A DNA stretch of 64,000 nucleotides from Beta vulgaris subsp. vulgaris (GCF_026745355.1 NC_079202.1:9250929-9314928); one strand, 5' to 3'. Positions 1 to 11,159 are shown, numbered from the stretch's first letter. Notes: a model not told the origin generated them from the sequence alone. Translations and numbers: made by a program.

Positions 1-18
1 ACTTCTGATGATACCCAG
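1..18 (+). CDS. NRX2: Nucleoredoxin 2-type gene, 3' tip of exon 1 (partial)
   Basis: The first 18 bases read Thr-Ser-Asp-Asp-Thr-Gln and are followed directly by a GT donor (gtcagg). The frame ends in phase 0, which fits the phase-0 acceptor of the clear nucleoredoxin exon at 10464. In plant nucleoredoxins the residues before this junction are usually a short Ser/Asp-rich stretch ending in Gln or Lys, so this is probably the end of exon 1. The start codon and the rest of the exon lie outside the window. The two downstream exons encode 371 residues and the family is about 390, so only 15-30 residues should be upstream. The assignment rests on six codons and a splice site, so it is tentative. 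Confidence 0.5.
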
Positions 19-793
19 GTCAGGATTTATATTATTGAACTTTTATTATTAAGATTTTAATTATTTCTTTGAGATAATAACAAGTTCATGTTATGTTAAT
101 ACTCAAAACATTTTATCTTACTTGCATAAGTGCAACAAAATTCATTGACCTTTCTGATTTAGGGTTTCAGTAGTTTGAAATAAAAGATAGGATATAATTC
201 TCCTAAAAACATATGGAATTTTATTGGTTTTCTTCCTCAAATAATCTACAAAAATCACATCAGAAAACAAGCAAAGAAAAACACCAAAAGGAGGGTTGAA
301 TCTTTTGTATCCCAACATTCATATCTTGTTGAACTTTCAACTTTTTGTTTGTTTTACCAAAAAACTGTATATGGTTTAATTTGCATCAACATGGAAAACC
401 TTGTACCTCTAAAAAAATTTTGTGATGGAATAATTATAATTTCTATGTACCATATGTTAGGAGTTTGATTTCTTTTTCTAGGTACAACGGAGAATTTTAG
501 GATAGTCTTTCAAGGAAAATCCTAAAGAATATGTTTGAAAATTGAAAATTGATGGTGTTGAAATTCTTCTACAGATTTACACCTTCGGCTCCCCGACAAT
601 CTTTATGCCTCTAAATCCAGTACAATTGAGCTTGTATAATTTATGAAATCATTCAAAATTTGTATACTTAAGCCTAGGTTCAATCCATATAATTAATGGA
701 TCAAACATAGAATTACATGAAAATTTCTTAGTATACCCACAATACAACATTACAACGGAATGGACAATGTGGAGAGCGTAGTATATAGTAGTA

Positions 794-1243
794 CTGCCTT
801 CCTTTCTTTTCTTTCTCGGAAATCTTTAATTTTTAGTTGACTTGTATTCATTTTTGGATGTTTTATTTTTGTTGACTCGTTTTTTTGTTTGACAACTAGT
901 TTCACTTAAATGACTTTTTATACACCTATTTAACACTCAAAATAATTGTGCACACTTATCAGCCAACACAATAACTTTAACTATTAATATATCAAATATG
1001 AAAATTTTAAAAAGTTTATATTCTAAAAGTACATATATAAAGATGAATCTAACAAGATTTCACGTGATTATATTTTTTCGTATACATAAGTCCCACAACA
1101 TAATTAAAGAAGAGTTTATAAATAATACATAAGCCAAACTATGTCTAATATTTTGAAACAGGGTTGTATTATTTATGCTCACATGTCACATCTCTTTAAT
1201 ATGTATGAATAGAGGAATGAGTCAACTAAAAAGTGGAAGGAAG
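794..1243. mobile_element. Stowaway-like MITE
   Basis: Terminal inverted repeats of the form CTGCCTTCCTTTC at the left and GTGGAAGGAAG at the right, extending into a matched TTAGTTGACT/AGTCAACTAA block, are flanked by TA dinucleotides (792-793, 1244-1245). The TA target and TIR resemble the common Tc1/mariner-derived Stowaway group. The TIRs have diverged, so it is an old copy. Confidence 0.5.
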
Positions 1244-1249
1244 TATATA

Positions 1250-1437
1250 CTACCTCCGTTTTACAATATAATGCATGTATGATATAGGCATCATTTTTCT
1301 CTTTAGGATGTTTCACAATACATTTGCTCCTTTAAAACATCATCACATGGGTTTATAAGTAATCACAACACTCTCTTTCCTTATCCTTGATTTGCATGTC
1401 ATATGATAATAATGCATGTATTGTGAAACGGAGATAT
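1250..1437. mobile_element. Stowaway-like MITE
   Basis: The left end CTACCTCCGTTTTACAATA pairs with the right end TATTGTGAAACGGAGATAT. TA sits on both sides (1248-1249, 1438-1439). The CTCCGTTT core is the usual Stowaway TIR. It begins only 6 bp after the preceding Stowaway-like copy ends. Confidence 0.6.
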
Positions 1438-2598
1438 TATATATGTAGTACTCCTACTAGCATACTACATTTAGTTGCAATATAGGGATGCACAAATCTT
1501 AAGCAACGTTTGCTAAATAATTAGTGGTTAAAGGAGACTACATCTACTGCCATTGTTGCAATTCAATTGAGAATATTCATTTATCATTTTTTTAAAAAAA
1601 CACCCTACTTTAAATGGGCTATTTTCTTCTGATTTATTTTTTGTTTTTTGTGTTTTCTTTTCCTCACTGATAAACTACATTTACACTGCCCTATTGAAAT
1701 TAAAAGATTGCATTTGACTTATTTCATAGTTCACTATGTTTTAAAAAAAACTTTAAGAGTTAGTTTACCAGACGAGCTCTAGCTATGTAGAACTTTATCA
1801 CCTTTTTTTTTTATTGATCTTCTAATCGAAAAGTTTTAAATTTTTACAATATTATATTTAAACATTGCTTTCTGATTTGGTGTTGATTTTAAACAGAAGT
1901 GGGTCAAGTTTAACCATAAAAGTTCTCCTTTGTTTTGGAGGTTGGGGTTGATTTTTTTGGTGGGGGGAGGGGGAGCGCTTGAAGATTGAGTGTAACCCAC
2001 TGAGAATTGAGATCTTCTAGGGTTTCAAAATAACTCTACACGGTAGAGTTCGTTAAATATCAACCGTTGATTAAGAAATCAAAGGCTTGTATATTCTTTC
2101 CCAAAAATCCCCCCTATTTTCTCTCGAATATTCTGCCCATATCTTTTCCTTTCCCACTAATCATGAACCCTTGATTTTATAATATATTATCAGGATTCAA
2201 CTCTACTTTGTAGAGTTTTCATAAAATTCTAGAGGATCAGGACCCAAGAGGACACTATTGCAACCACATAAACCCAAAGTTTATATTTGATTTTTACCTT
2301 ATGGAATGGGAAGAAAAGGAAACAAATTAAATAGAAAGATGAATTCAAATTTTTGTATAAGACGAGTGCATAGTAATTTATTGGGGGTAAATTTTTGACG
2401 TAAATGAGTCATTTATATAAAAATGATCTCTTTAAGATAAAAAGTTATTTGTTAGACGGATTTAATTATTTGTCCTAATTAAAATTATAATTTTGCCTTT
2501 TGTTTTGACCCCTTATAGTTTGAAAAGTGACTCAATTTGATTTAAAGTGAATCGGTGTGCCAATATATTTATAGTACACAAGGCACGCATAATACTAA

Positions 2599-3245
2599 GA
2601 GCATGAGCAATAAGGTTGGTTTTGGTGGGTCTAGGTAAAAGTAAAGTTAGCTTTACTTAGTTTTACTATTGGAGCAATTGGAGTTGGTTGGTCTGAAATG
2701 CTGGACCAACCATGCCTTGGATGGTGTGCATATCAACGAATGGGGTGATGCCATATGTATCAATATTGCTTTATTCTTTCTGAATTTTTTTTTTAAAAGT
2801 GAAATGAGCTTATAATTTTTTTTTGAAAAAAATTACATTACAACTATAAAATAAATTATCTATCAATTGAGCCTAAATTTGATATATTTTACCATATTCT
2901 TTCACAACCTGTTTTTCTTTATAATAACTTTCTCCTACCTAAAATTATTCAAAATGTATATAAATTAATTAATATATCACTAATTAAAATATGAATAATA
3001 ATTATCTACTCTATATCAGAATAAGAACATTTTGGATAGAAAAGAGAGTATATGATGGAGTATACCAAAAGTAAGAGAGAGAATTAGAAAAGCCAAGTAA
3101 GACTAGTCTACCCATTGTGAGAAAAAAAAAAGATAAGTTGGTGGGAAGTTAGTGGGATGTGAGGTGTAATAAGGAGAAAAGGAGAGAGAAAGAAAAAAAA
3201 AACTCAAAGATCAATCATGACTAAACCAACCCACTACTCATGCTC
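2599..3245. mobile_element. PIF/Harbinger-type MITE, 647 bp, TSD TAA
   Basis: The left end GAGCATGAGCAATAAGGTTG is matched in inverse by CAACCCACTACTCATGCTC at the right. Both ends are flanked by TAA (2596-2598 and 3246-3248), the 3-bp duplication typical of PIF/Harbinger. There is no coding sequence. The right-hand TAA is shared with the next element. Confidence 0.65.
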
Positions 3246-3248
3246 TAA

Positions 3249-3589
3249 GAGTATGTTCAATGGTTAGACTTTTCAAAGAGTTTATCAAATACTATATTAA
3301 TTTCTCTTTCCTCCACATCACTCATACTCAATCTACTCAAAAACCTCTATTTTCTTACTCCCAATGGTTAGACTAACTTTTGGGGTCATCACATTTCCCA
3401 TAAACCAATAATACTTTGCCACTCACACCCAAGTGATACTTTTCAGATTTTTTTCTTTTGTAAACGGTCCATATTCATGAACTGAACAAGCCTCTATCTC
3501 CTCCCTTTTTTTCTCTCTTAATTGTTTATTATTTTTTTAGCCTTCTCTCTCCTCATGAACTGTCAGTGCACCAACCACTGGACATACTC
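3249..3589. mobile_element. PIF/Harbinger-type MITE, 341 bp, TSD TAA
   Basis: The left end GAGTATGTTCAATGGTTAG pairs with CCAACCACTGGACATACTC at the right; TAA flanks both ends (3246-3248, 3590-3592). The TIR is a relative of the preceding MITE (GAGyATG...CAAT/AAGG). There is no coding capacity. Confidence 0.65.
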
Positions 3590-3745
3590 TAAGTGAAGAA
3601 TGAAATACTATGGAAAGAAACACTAGTGTGACTAGATTGAGGAGGGTAATAAAATGTGTTATCATAGGCATGAGTCATGACCGAGGAGGTAGGGTGATAA
3701 TTAGGTAACCAGTTCCCCTTAACAAAACGTGTTATCATATGCATA

Positions 3746-4027
3746 GAGCTTGGCTAGGCGTCCAGCCGTTTGAGTCTCTTAGGGGACTCAAACGGGGGTA
3801 ATTTGGTCATTTTAAGCCTTGAAAATTTCACGCGCGTGTTGCTTGGTACCAATGCTAGGTTATATTGGTACCATTGTCCGAAAATTTTGATACCAAAGTA
3901 AGATTTGCTTGGTACCAATCTTGATAACAATTTGATACCAATATCAGGTTATAATGGTACCATTGTGTAACTTTTTGAATGTTTGAGTCTTTTTTGGACT
4001 CAAACAGTTGGTTACCAAGGCTTTCTC
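3746..4027. mobile_element. Mutator-like MITE, 282 bp, 10-bp TSD
   Basis: A perfect 10-bp direct repeat, CATATGCATA, lies at 3736-3745 and 4028-4037. The enclosed ends are inverted repeats: GAGCTTGGCTAGGCGTCC then CGTTTGAGTC at the left, mirrored by GACTCAAACAGTTGG then AAGGCTTTCTC at the right. Duplications of 9-11 bp point to Mutator-like elements. The interior has repeated TTGGTACCAAT-like motifs and no coding. Confidence 0.6.
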
Positions 4028-4602
4028 CATATGCATATCCTTCATTCTACTAAATAACGTGCAACCACTTAAGAACAATTTCATTTTTGCTTTAAGGATA
4101 TTGTTAAAGAATTCTGCAATATTGATTCATTTAATTTTTATTTTGTTACTTATTTAATAATAGGAATATTACAAAAAATCAATAATTTATTATCACAATA
4201 TTGCAAAGTGTGAATGTTTTGGGACATTCCAAAATAACATCCTCCATTCTAAGGTAATATAACATATCTATTGTCAAAATGTTTTAAGAAAATGAACAGT
4301 TGCTTTCTTTTCGGTTATGGGTTCTTTTTATATCTCTTCTCATCATTCATTGGTATTTTCATTACATGTGTGAGTGACTATGTGACGTTGAACGGGATGA
4401 GTGAGTATTCTTTTGTGGAGTTCTTATAATGAATTAGATGAATATCAGTTATTGATTATTGAGGTTGTGACTCATTTCATACACCATGAAGGGTGAATAT
4501 TAATATGCATGAGTACATTGTAAACAATTTGATAGAAAATTATGGTCTCCAGTTACCCAATAATAATCCTAATATTGAGAAGTTATTCCATACTAGAACT
4601 AA

Positions 4603-4902
4603 GGTCTTGTTTGGTTGACAAAACAAATCATGGGAAGTGCAAATTCCTGGGAAGTAGAATTATATGAAGTTGTTTAATTTGGTTGGCAAAATCATGGGAA
4701 TTGCACTTCTTAGGAAGTTCTACTTTCTCCAAAATGGAGGAAATTACTTACTTAGGTCCCCCTAGGTAAGTAGAGCTTTCCATAGGAAGTTCTACTTCCC
4801 ATTATCAACCAAACACAATTTTACACTTCCTAGGAATTTCAGATATATGGAAAAAATAATTTCCTAGGAAATATAACTTTCTATATACAACCAAACAAGG
4901 CC
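4603..4902. mobile_element. PIF/Harbinger (Tourist-like) MITE, 300 bp
   Basis: The ends GGTCTTGTTTGGTTG and CAACCAAACAAGGCC are near-perfect inverted repeats. TAA flanks both sides (4600-4602, 4903-4905). The GGCCTTGTTTGGTT-type terminus is widespread in plant Harbinger MITEs. The interior is rich in AAGTTCTACTT/AAGTAGAACTT palindromes. Confidence 0.75.
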
Positions 4903-6003
4903 TAAAAAGATAAGTCATAAAGTGAATGATAGTGTTGGTGTATAGTATTATTAAAGTATAAGTTATGGATCATCATAACTAATTACCATAATAAGCCCAT
5001 AATATTTTTCTCCATTATTCTCTGAATTGTATTTCTATTAAGAGGCAGTCATTTTCACGTCCAGGCTAGCCAAACAAGGTCTTGCACATCACTACACTAC
5101 TGCATTAATGGTACGGTACAACTAGTACATAACACGTGGTCCATTCAGCAACGTCTGCTTTATTTTAGCTCTTTTTATCACTCATTTGAATTTATGCTTT
5201 TCCTACAAGATTTTGCTTTTTAGATTGAGTTCTTTGTACAAATTAAAGCTGATATAATAGTATGTGAAGAGTACTAGCTAGCAGAATTTGTCCCACATTG
5301 CATGTGAGCTTTACCTATTTTTTTACAATCTACTAGAATTAGTGATACATCTTCTTCTTAATCCATCTCTAAACAACATTTCAAAGCTAAAAGTAGTATG
5401 AACCATGAACCATATTGGTATTTCAACAGTTATCTGGTTAACTAGAAATTAGGGAGCCAACTACTTTGATTTGCATGAAATAAAACCAAAATTAGATGAG
5501 AATGTATAACATGAGACTATGAGGGACAACAAGATGGATTGATTGCAAGAAAGTTCTAACACAGAAGTAGTAGTGCAACCGACAATGATGAATAAATTGT
5601 CTTCTACTCCTATCTATGTCATATCAAAAGATTAGAAAATCTAGGTTGGATTCAACCCATTGCTTTATAGGTAGTGAGTAGCTTTACCATGTCTTGTTTG
5701 GCATCTACATATGAGTTTTGGGACCACGCACCCTTTTGGCTTGATGCTTCATTGCCTTCTAATTTTGTTGCATACAGCAAGCTGGAATATTGTGTAAGCT
5801 AAATTAGTAGAGTTCTTTTCGAGCTTTAGATGTAAAACAGATGGGGCCTAAGTCCTAACTAACATTTCAATATGTTAGGACTTGTTCTCACTTCTATTGT
5901 GTACTCCGTAAATAATCTTTTTTGCACGATCAACTTAAAAGTTTTACATCATTCATAAAAGCCTTAGGCTTATAGACAAGTAGCTTTCTAAAATATCCCC
6001 TAA

Positions 6004-6100
6004 GGGTGCGTTCTGTTCAACTTAAAAAATTAAGTTTCAGGTCCAATAAGTTCAGATAAGTTCAGGTCCTAAGAAGACCATTGGAATATGTATAAGAGAA
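6004..6100 (+). mobile_element. Possible single-ended Harbinger/hAT-type MITE remnant
   Basis: The sequence GGGTGCGTTCTGTTCAACTT resembles the GGGGCGTTCCGTTCG terminus seen in inverse at 53586-53602. No matching right end was found before the LINE, so only one terminus is supported and the end coordinate is arbitrary. Confidence 0.25.
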
Positions 6101-6264
6101 TGACTAGATATTTTAATTTTCGATGTCTTAATATTTTCAACATATATGAGTCTGTGAGAGAATTTGTGTAACTTTACTTTAAATGGGTTCCCAATTTTAC
6201 TTTGTAATTTCACAATTAGATATCTATGTACATACATGTCTTCTATGTATGTATAACAAAAAAG

Positions 6265-7049
6265 ACAGGAGAGTTACTTAAAAGGCTGAAAGAGGAGGAT
6301 GATGGGGCGTGGGTGTGTGGGGGTGATTTGAATATGATGCTATGGTCCATGGAGAAGCAAGGGGGTGGCGACTTTAAGTATGAGGAAGCGGAGATTATGT
6401 GGGATGCTCTAAACTTCTGCTGTTTGGAAGACTTGCATTATGTAGGGCACCCTTTCACTTGGACTAACAATCAGGGGGGCGAAGCAAATTTACAAGAGAG
6501 ATTGGACCGATTTGTGGCGAATACGAGATGGAAGGATTTGTTCGGAAGTTCCTCCGTTACCCACCTTGAAAAACGAAAATCGGACCATTTGCCTATACTG
6601 TTGCAGATTCGAACTCATACACAAATAGGGTCTAAAGCGAAGAAAAGAAAGCTCTTTCGATTTGAAGAAATGTGGATAAAAGAAAAGGAGTGTGGGGAGG
6701 TTATAGTTGCTGAATGGGTTAAAGGGGAAGACGTGAAAGGTAAGCTAGCTCGGACAGCGAGTAGTTTGCGTGAATGGAGCCAAAAACGCTTTGGAACCTT
6801 TGCGAAAGAAATGAGAGCTTGTAAACAGCAGATGCGTGATTTGATGGAGGCGGACCAATCTCCAGAAAATATACAGAAAATGAGGGATGTTGACAGTAGG
6901 ATGGATGTATGAATTGGAGTCGAGGGAAGAAATTTTTTGGAAATAAAGGAGTAGACAAGAGTGGTTGAGCCATGGGGACCGAAACACACAATTTTTTCAT
7001 GCAAAAGCAAAGCAACGAGAGAGAAGAAATAGTATTGCGAGACTGAAGG
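6265..7049 (+). pseudogene. LINE ORF2, C-terminal endonuclease part and linker (frameshifted)
   Basis: An open stretch to 6912 shows the second half of an exonuclease-endonuclease-phosphatase fold: WVCGGDLN (the GDFN-like motif), then HPFTWTNNQ, ERLDRFVAN and KSDHLPILL with the terminal SDH motif. The N-terminal half of the nuclease is missing, so target cleavage by this copy is not possible. A +1 shift just before 6908 moves the frame to one reading YELESREEIFWK, followed by a TAA stop, then SHGDRNTQFFHAKAK, the usual linker into RT. Another shift near 7050 leads into the RT frame. These lesions separate endonuclease from RT. Confidence 0.8.
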
Positions 7050-10022
7050 ATGCGTGCTGCAGGGGTGGTGCATGAGGACGAGGAGAATATAGCGGAAGTG
7101 CTGGTCCACCACTTTCAGGAGTTGTTTTGTGCAAATTCGGAGACGGACATGAAACCGGTACTTGACAAAGTACAAAGATCAATATCGGATGAGCTGCAAA
7201 ATATGATGGCAGCACCATTTAGGCGCGAGGAAATAGAAGATGCTATCAATCAGATGCATCCTACGAAGGCACCAGGGCCAGATGGAATGTGCGCGCTCTT
7301 TTACCAGAAGTTTTGGAATATTATTGGGGAAGACATGGTGGAAACAATGCTGGAAATGCTGAATAAGGAAGGTAACATTGGAACGCTAAATCAAACTTTT
7401 ATTGCTTTGATTCCGAAGAAAAAAGAATGTGAGTCTCCGATTGATTTTCATCCAATAAGTCTGTGTAATGTGAGTTATAAAATCATTGCTAAAGCCTTAG
7501 CAAACAGAATTAAGAGAGTGCTTCCGAGTATTATACATGAATCACAGAGTGGTTTTGTTCCGGGTAGACTCATTACAGATAACATTCTTGTTGCTTATGA
7601 GTGTTTTCATTACCTGAGGAAGAAGAAGAAGGGGAAAGAAGGCTATATGGGAATGAAGCTAGACATGAGCAAGGCATATGATAGAGTGGAATGGAGTATT
7701 CTTGAAGCTATGATGTTGAAAATGGGCTTTCCTGAAAATTTTGTCAAATTAATCATGCAATGTGTGAGCTCGACTTCATTTTCGATTCTTTTGAATGGTC
7801 AACCCACCCGACGATTTTGGCCCACACGAGGACTCCGTCAAGGAGACCCCCTGTCACCCTTTGTTTTCATTATTTGTGCAGAAGGCTTATCATCTTTACT
7901 TCGTGATGCTGAAGCGAAGAAAGAAATTCATGGTTTAAAGATTGGGAAGAAAGTGAATGCCATCTCTCATTTATTTTTTGCGGATGATAGTGTGTTATTT
8001 ACAAGAGCAAATGAGGTAGAAGTTGAGAAAATCCTAGAGATCCTTTCAACCTATGAAGCAGCTTCAGGCCAAAAACTGAATATGGAGAAATCGGAGGTGT
8101 CTTTCAGCCGAAATGTAGAACAAGAAAAGAAACAATTGCTTCAGATGAAGTTATCTTTTAAGGCCGTAGATGGACATGACAAATATCTTGGTCTTCCCAC
8201 TCATGTGTGTGGATCAAAGAAGAAAGTTTTCAAATATATTCAGGAAAGAGTTTTGAAGAAGCTAAAAGGGTGGAAGGAAGGGTTCTTATCTCATGCGGGC
8301 AGAGAAGTACTCATTAAAGCAATAGCACAAGCAATTCCCACATATGCAATGCAGTGCTTTCGGATTCCTGTGACGGTGTTAAATGAGCTGGAAGGTATGT
8401 TCAAGAACTTCTTTTGGGGGGAAAAAAAAGATGAACGGAAGATGTCATGGGTGGCTTGGAGTAAGTTATATGCACCGAAGAGTGAAGGTGGACTTGGGAT
8501 GCGGAATATGCAAGTTTTTAATGAAGCATTGCTCACCAAGCAAGCTTGGAGGATCGTTAAATATCCGAACTCACTTATGGCGAAAACGTTGAAATGTAAG
8601 TATTTTCCCAATACTTCTTTCCTGGAGGTCAAAACAAGCCCTCTGGCTAGTTTTACTTGGAGGTCGATTCTATCTGTGCGTGGACTACTACAAAAGGGTG
8701 CAAGGAAGATTGTATGTGGAGGTCATAGTGTGGATATATGGGCTGACCCGTGGGTTCCTGGAATCACAAATTTTAAACCGACGAGAGTTGCTGGCATTGA
8801 TGAGGATGGGCCGAGGGTGGTGAGTGATCTGTTGCACAACCGTGAATGGAATACCAGTTTGCTGAACCAACTCTTCCTCCCATGGGAAGTCGAGGCCATG
8901 AAAAGCATTCCAATAACCCAAAGGCAAGGGGAAGATAAATGGATGTGGCATCATTCCAAAAATGGGGAATTCACAGTTAGGAGTGCATATTATATTGCCC
9001 TCCAAAGTAAACAAGAGCAGGGGGCGTCATCGTCCCGAAGCATGAAGAGTGGTGTGTGGCGAGTTCTGTGGCAGGCCAACATTCCTCCAAAGATCAAGCT
9101 GTTTGGGTGGCGTACGATACATAATGGTATTGCTGTAAAAGAAAATTTAAATGCGAGGGGACTGGAGAACGATCGCATCTGTCCAATGTGTGGAGAGGAA
9201 GGGGAGACAATCATGCATATGTTATTCCTTTGCCACGAGTCCAGGTGTATTTGGAGAATATCGCCGCTAAGACTCAAAGTAGATGGTGCACAAGGGGTCA
9301 AAGCAAAGGAGTGGTGTGAAAAGCTCGCAAATACCACGAGAGATATGCATTGGTGGGCGCTATTCTGGGGATTGATGTGGGGGATATGGTTACGGAGGAA
9401 TGCGTGGGTTTTCAATCAAAAGCGGATGGGACTTAAGGAGGTTGCCGATAACTCAGTAGCTCGCACAATGGAGTTCTTTGAGGCACAGGAGAGGTTACGA
9501 GTCACCACCAAGCCGGAGAGTGGGAACAAGCGTTGGCAAAAACCACCCGAAGGAATAATAAAAGTGAACTCAGATGCAGCTGTATTTGATAATGGAAAGA
9601 TTGGCTGGGGAGGTGTGGGGAGAGATGCAAATGGGGTGGTGAAGGTGGCTTGCAGTGGGGTGTTGGAAGGCAATTATGCGGTGGATGTGGCTGAAGCCAT
9701 CGCAGCTAGGATGGTGTTACAGATTGCATGGGAAGAAGGTATGCGAGATATCGTGTTCGAAAGTGATTGTCTCAAGCTCGTAAATCACATGAAGAAGGCA
9801 ACAGTGGAACTCTCTAGTTTTGGTAATATAGTGCAGGATATTTTCGATATTGTAGGTCTATTTGATAGATGTTCATTTTCGCATGTTTGTAGGAATGGAA
9901 ACAAGGTAGCTCATCACCTTGCCCATTGGAGTATGGAGTCTATGGATAGGAAGGTGTGGTTAGGAGAGTTGCCTCCGGAAATTGAGTCATTTGTAATCAT
10001 GGATTCGAAAGATGATGAATAA
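7050..10022 (+). CDS. LINE ORF2: reverse transcriptase, zf-RVT, RNase H
   Basis: A 990-codon uninterrupted frame encodes the catalytic core of a plant L1-type ORF2. From the N terminus: a LINE linker with KAPGPDGM (about residue 75), RT fingers and palm with LDMSKAYDRVEW and RQGDPLSPF, and the catalytic box FADD at 7977-7988 (residues 310-313). A zf-RVT domain with CPMC/HMLFLCH starts near residue 711. A C-terminal RNase H begins NSDAA at residue 842, with later AEA, ESDC and NKVAHH motifs carrying the acidic residues and the terminal His region. It makes cDNA from the element's RNA in retrotransposition. The first Met is not the native start; the frame is open because an upstream frameshift falls there. 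The length of the intact frame suggests a fairly recent insertion, but the element as a whole is dead. Confidence 0.85.
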   Translation: MRAAGVVHEDEENIAEVLVHHFQELFCANSETDMKPVLDKVQRSISDELQNMMAAPFRREEIEDAINQMHPTKAPGPDGMCALFYQKFWNIIGEDMVETMLEMLNKEGNIGTLNQTFIALIPKKKECESPIDFHPISLCNVSYKIIAKALANRIKRVLPSIIHESQSGFVPGRLITDNILVAYECFHYLRKKKKGKEGYMGMKLDMSKAYDRVEWSILEAMMLKMGFPENFVKLIMQCVSSTSFSILLNGQPTRRFWPTRGLRQGDPLSPFVFIICAEGLSSLLRDAEAKKEIHGLKIGKKVNAISHLFFADDSVLFTRANEVEVEKILEILSTYEAASGQKLNMEKSEVSFSRNVEQEKKQLLQMKLSFKAVDGHDKYLGLPTHVCGSKKKVFKYIQERVLKKLKGWKEGFLSHAGREVLIKAIAQAIPTYAMQCFRIPVTVLNELEGMFKNFFWGEKKDERKMSWVAWSKLYAPKSEGGLGMRNMQVFNEALLTKQAWRIVKYPNSLMAKTLKCKYFPNTSFLEVKTSPLASFTWRSILSVRGLLQKGARKIVCGGHSVDIWADPWVPGITNFKPTRVAGIDEDGPRVVSDLLHNREWNTSLLNQLFLPWEVEAMKSIPITQRQGEDKWMWHHSKNGEFTVRSAYYIALQSKQEQGASSSRSMKSGVWRVLWQANIPPKIKLFGWRTIHNGIAVKENLNARGLENDRICPMCGEEGETIMHMLFLCHESRCIWRISPLRLKVDGAQGVKAKEWCEKLANTTRDMHWWALFWGLMWGIWLRRNAWVFNQKRMGLKEVADNSVARTMEFFEAQERLRVTTKPESGNKRWQKPPEGIIKVNSDAAVFDNGKIGWGGVGRDANGVVKVACSGVLEGNYAVDVAEAIAARMVLQIAWEEGMRDIVFESDCLKLVNHMKKATVELSSFGNIVQDIFDIVGLFDRCSFSHVCRNGNKVAHHLAHWSMESMDRKVWLGELPPEIESFVIMDSKDDE

Positions 10023-10463
10023 AATGATCACAATTTCCCGTCAAAAAAAAAAAAAAACAAAAAAGGGGATGTTGGAAATTTAGCATGGCGTTTATAAGAG
10101 TATGTATCCTACTTAAGTACTTCGTGTAAGATGTTGCTAAATCATTCTTTTCAAAAGATTTTCTATGCAACAGGTGCTATTTGTCACTGGTGCAACTCCA
10201 TGACAATCGCTTCAAAGTTAGGAGGATTTCAAAGATTCATATCAAAAGAATAAGGGGAAAAATTGATTCGTTTATAAGTAATTGATTGTACCATGTTTTA
10301 TATGTATACAAGAATTGCATCGAATATTTTATGACATCGATGTTCTTTTACGGGTTTGATAGATGTTAATAGCTAACAAATTCTAGAGCAGATAATGAAG
10401 TACAAGACTTAAACATGCTTGCATATATGATCTTTATGTTCTGCCAATTAATTTTCTATGTAG

Positions 10464-10967
10464 GTGAAAATCTCTGAGCTTCAAGGGAAGGTAGTAGGAA
10501 TATACTTCTCAGCGAATTGGTACTCTCCTTGTCGAAAATTTAACGAACTTCTAATCGATGTTTACGAGCAACTTAGGAGCCAAGGGAGTGATTTCGAAAT
10601 CATTTTGGTGTCTTCAGATGAAGATATAGGCGCCTTCAACAGTTATCGTGCTTCCATGCCTTGGCTTTCGGTGCCATATTCAGATTTGGAAACGAAAAAG
10701 GCCCTAAATCAAACATTTGACGTGGAAGCCATGCCTTATTTAGTTTTCCTGCATCCTAGTAACTATAGTGGCAACGATGATACCACAATGCATGATGGTG
10801 TTGAGCTTATCTATCGTTATGGAATTGAAGCCTTCCCTTTTACTAAAGAAAGGTTGGAGATGTTGCATACAGAACAAAGGGAGAAAGAGGAGAGGCAGAC
10901 GTTGGTAACTTTGTTAACTAATCATGACAGAGACTATGTTTTGAGTCATGATCCTTTGACTCACCAG
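10464..10967 (+). CDS. NRX2: Nucleoredoxin 2-type, exon 2: first thioredoxin-like domain
   Basis: This exon lies between acceptor tatgtag (ends 10463) and donor gttagt (starts 10968); its 168 codons are in phase 0 at both ends. It starts V-K-I-S-E-L-Q-G-K, the typical first strand of a nucleoredoxin thioredoxin fold, followed by YFSANWYSPCRKF, a VSSDED motif, SMPWLSVPYSD, the cis-Pro loop EAMPYLVFL, and the terminal helix AFPFTKERLEML. Nucleoredoxins are nuclear and cytosolic disulfide reductases or oxidases. Here the first Cys of the CxxC site is Tyr (WYSPC, 10518-10532), so this domain has only a single active-site Cys and is unlikely to do normal dithiol exchange. The same kind of substitution is, as I recall, usual in NRX2-type proteins. 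A Lys/Glu-rich helix links to exon 3. Confidence 0.88.
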
Positions 10968-11159
10968 GTTAGTAGATACTTGACTCCTATATGCCCGTTA
11001 ATAATAATTTCCTTGCCTTCATCATCATCTTATAATCTCATATCTCTCTCACTTTGTCCATAAATACTACTATCTAATGTATTTGTTTTTATTTACTATA
11101 CACGGTGACGTTTATGCTTGTTAATGAAATACTTTCATCATTGTTAATATAAATCTATA

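Larger units (their letters stand above)
6265..10055 (+). mobile_element. 5'-truncated L1-type LINE in the nucleoredoxin intron
   Basis: This is a non-LTR retrotransposon insertion. It begins inside the endonuclease domain of ORF2, continues through reverse transcriptase, zf-RVT and RNase H, and ends in an A-rich tail at 10043-10064. A 10-bp direct repeat AACAAAAAAG occurs at 6255-6264 and 10056-10065. It is a plausible target-site duplication, although its A-richness means the right copy could be partly tail. The missing 5' end is typical of incomplete target-primed reverse transcription. It lies in the sense orientation relative to the host gene. Confidence 0.85.
19..10463 (+). other. Intron 1 of the nucleoredoxin gene (10.4 kb), loaded with transposons
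   Basis: If the donor at 19 and the acceptor (tatgtag) ending at 10463 belong to one gene, this is a single intron of about 10.4 kb. It contains two Stowaway-like MITEs, three Harbinger-type MITEs, one Mutator-like MITE and a 3.8-kb LINE on the same strand as the host gene. Outside these elements it is AT-rich without recognisable coding. Two longer stretches, 1438-2595 and 4906-6003, show nothing I can name. Confidence 0.5.
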
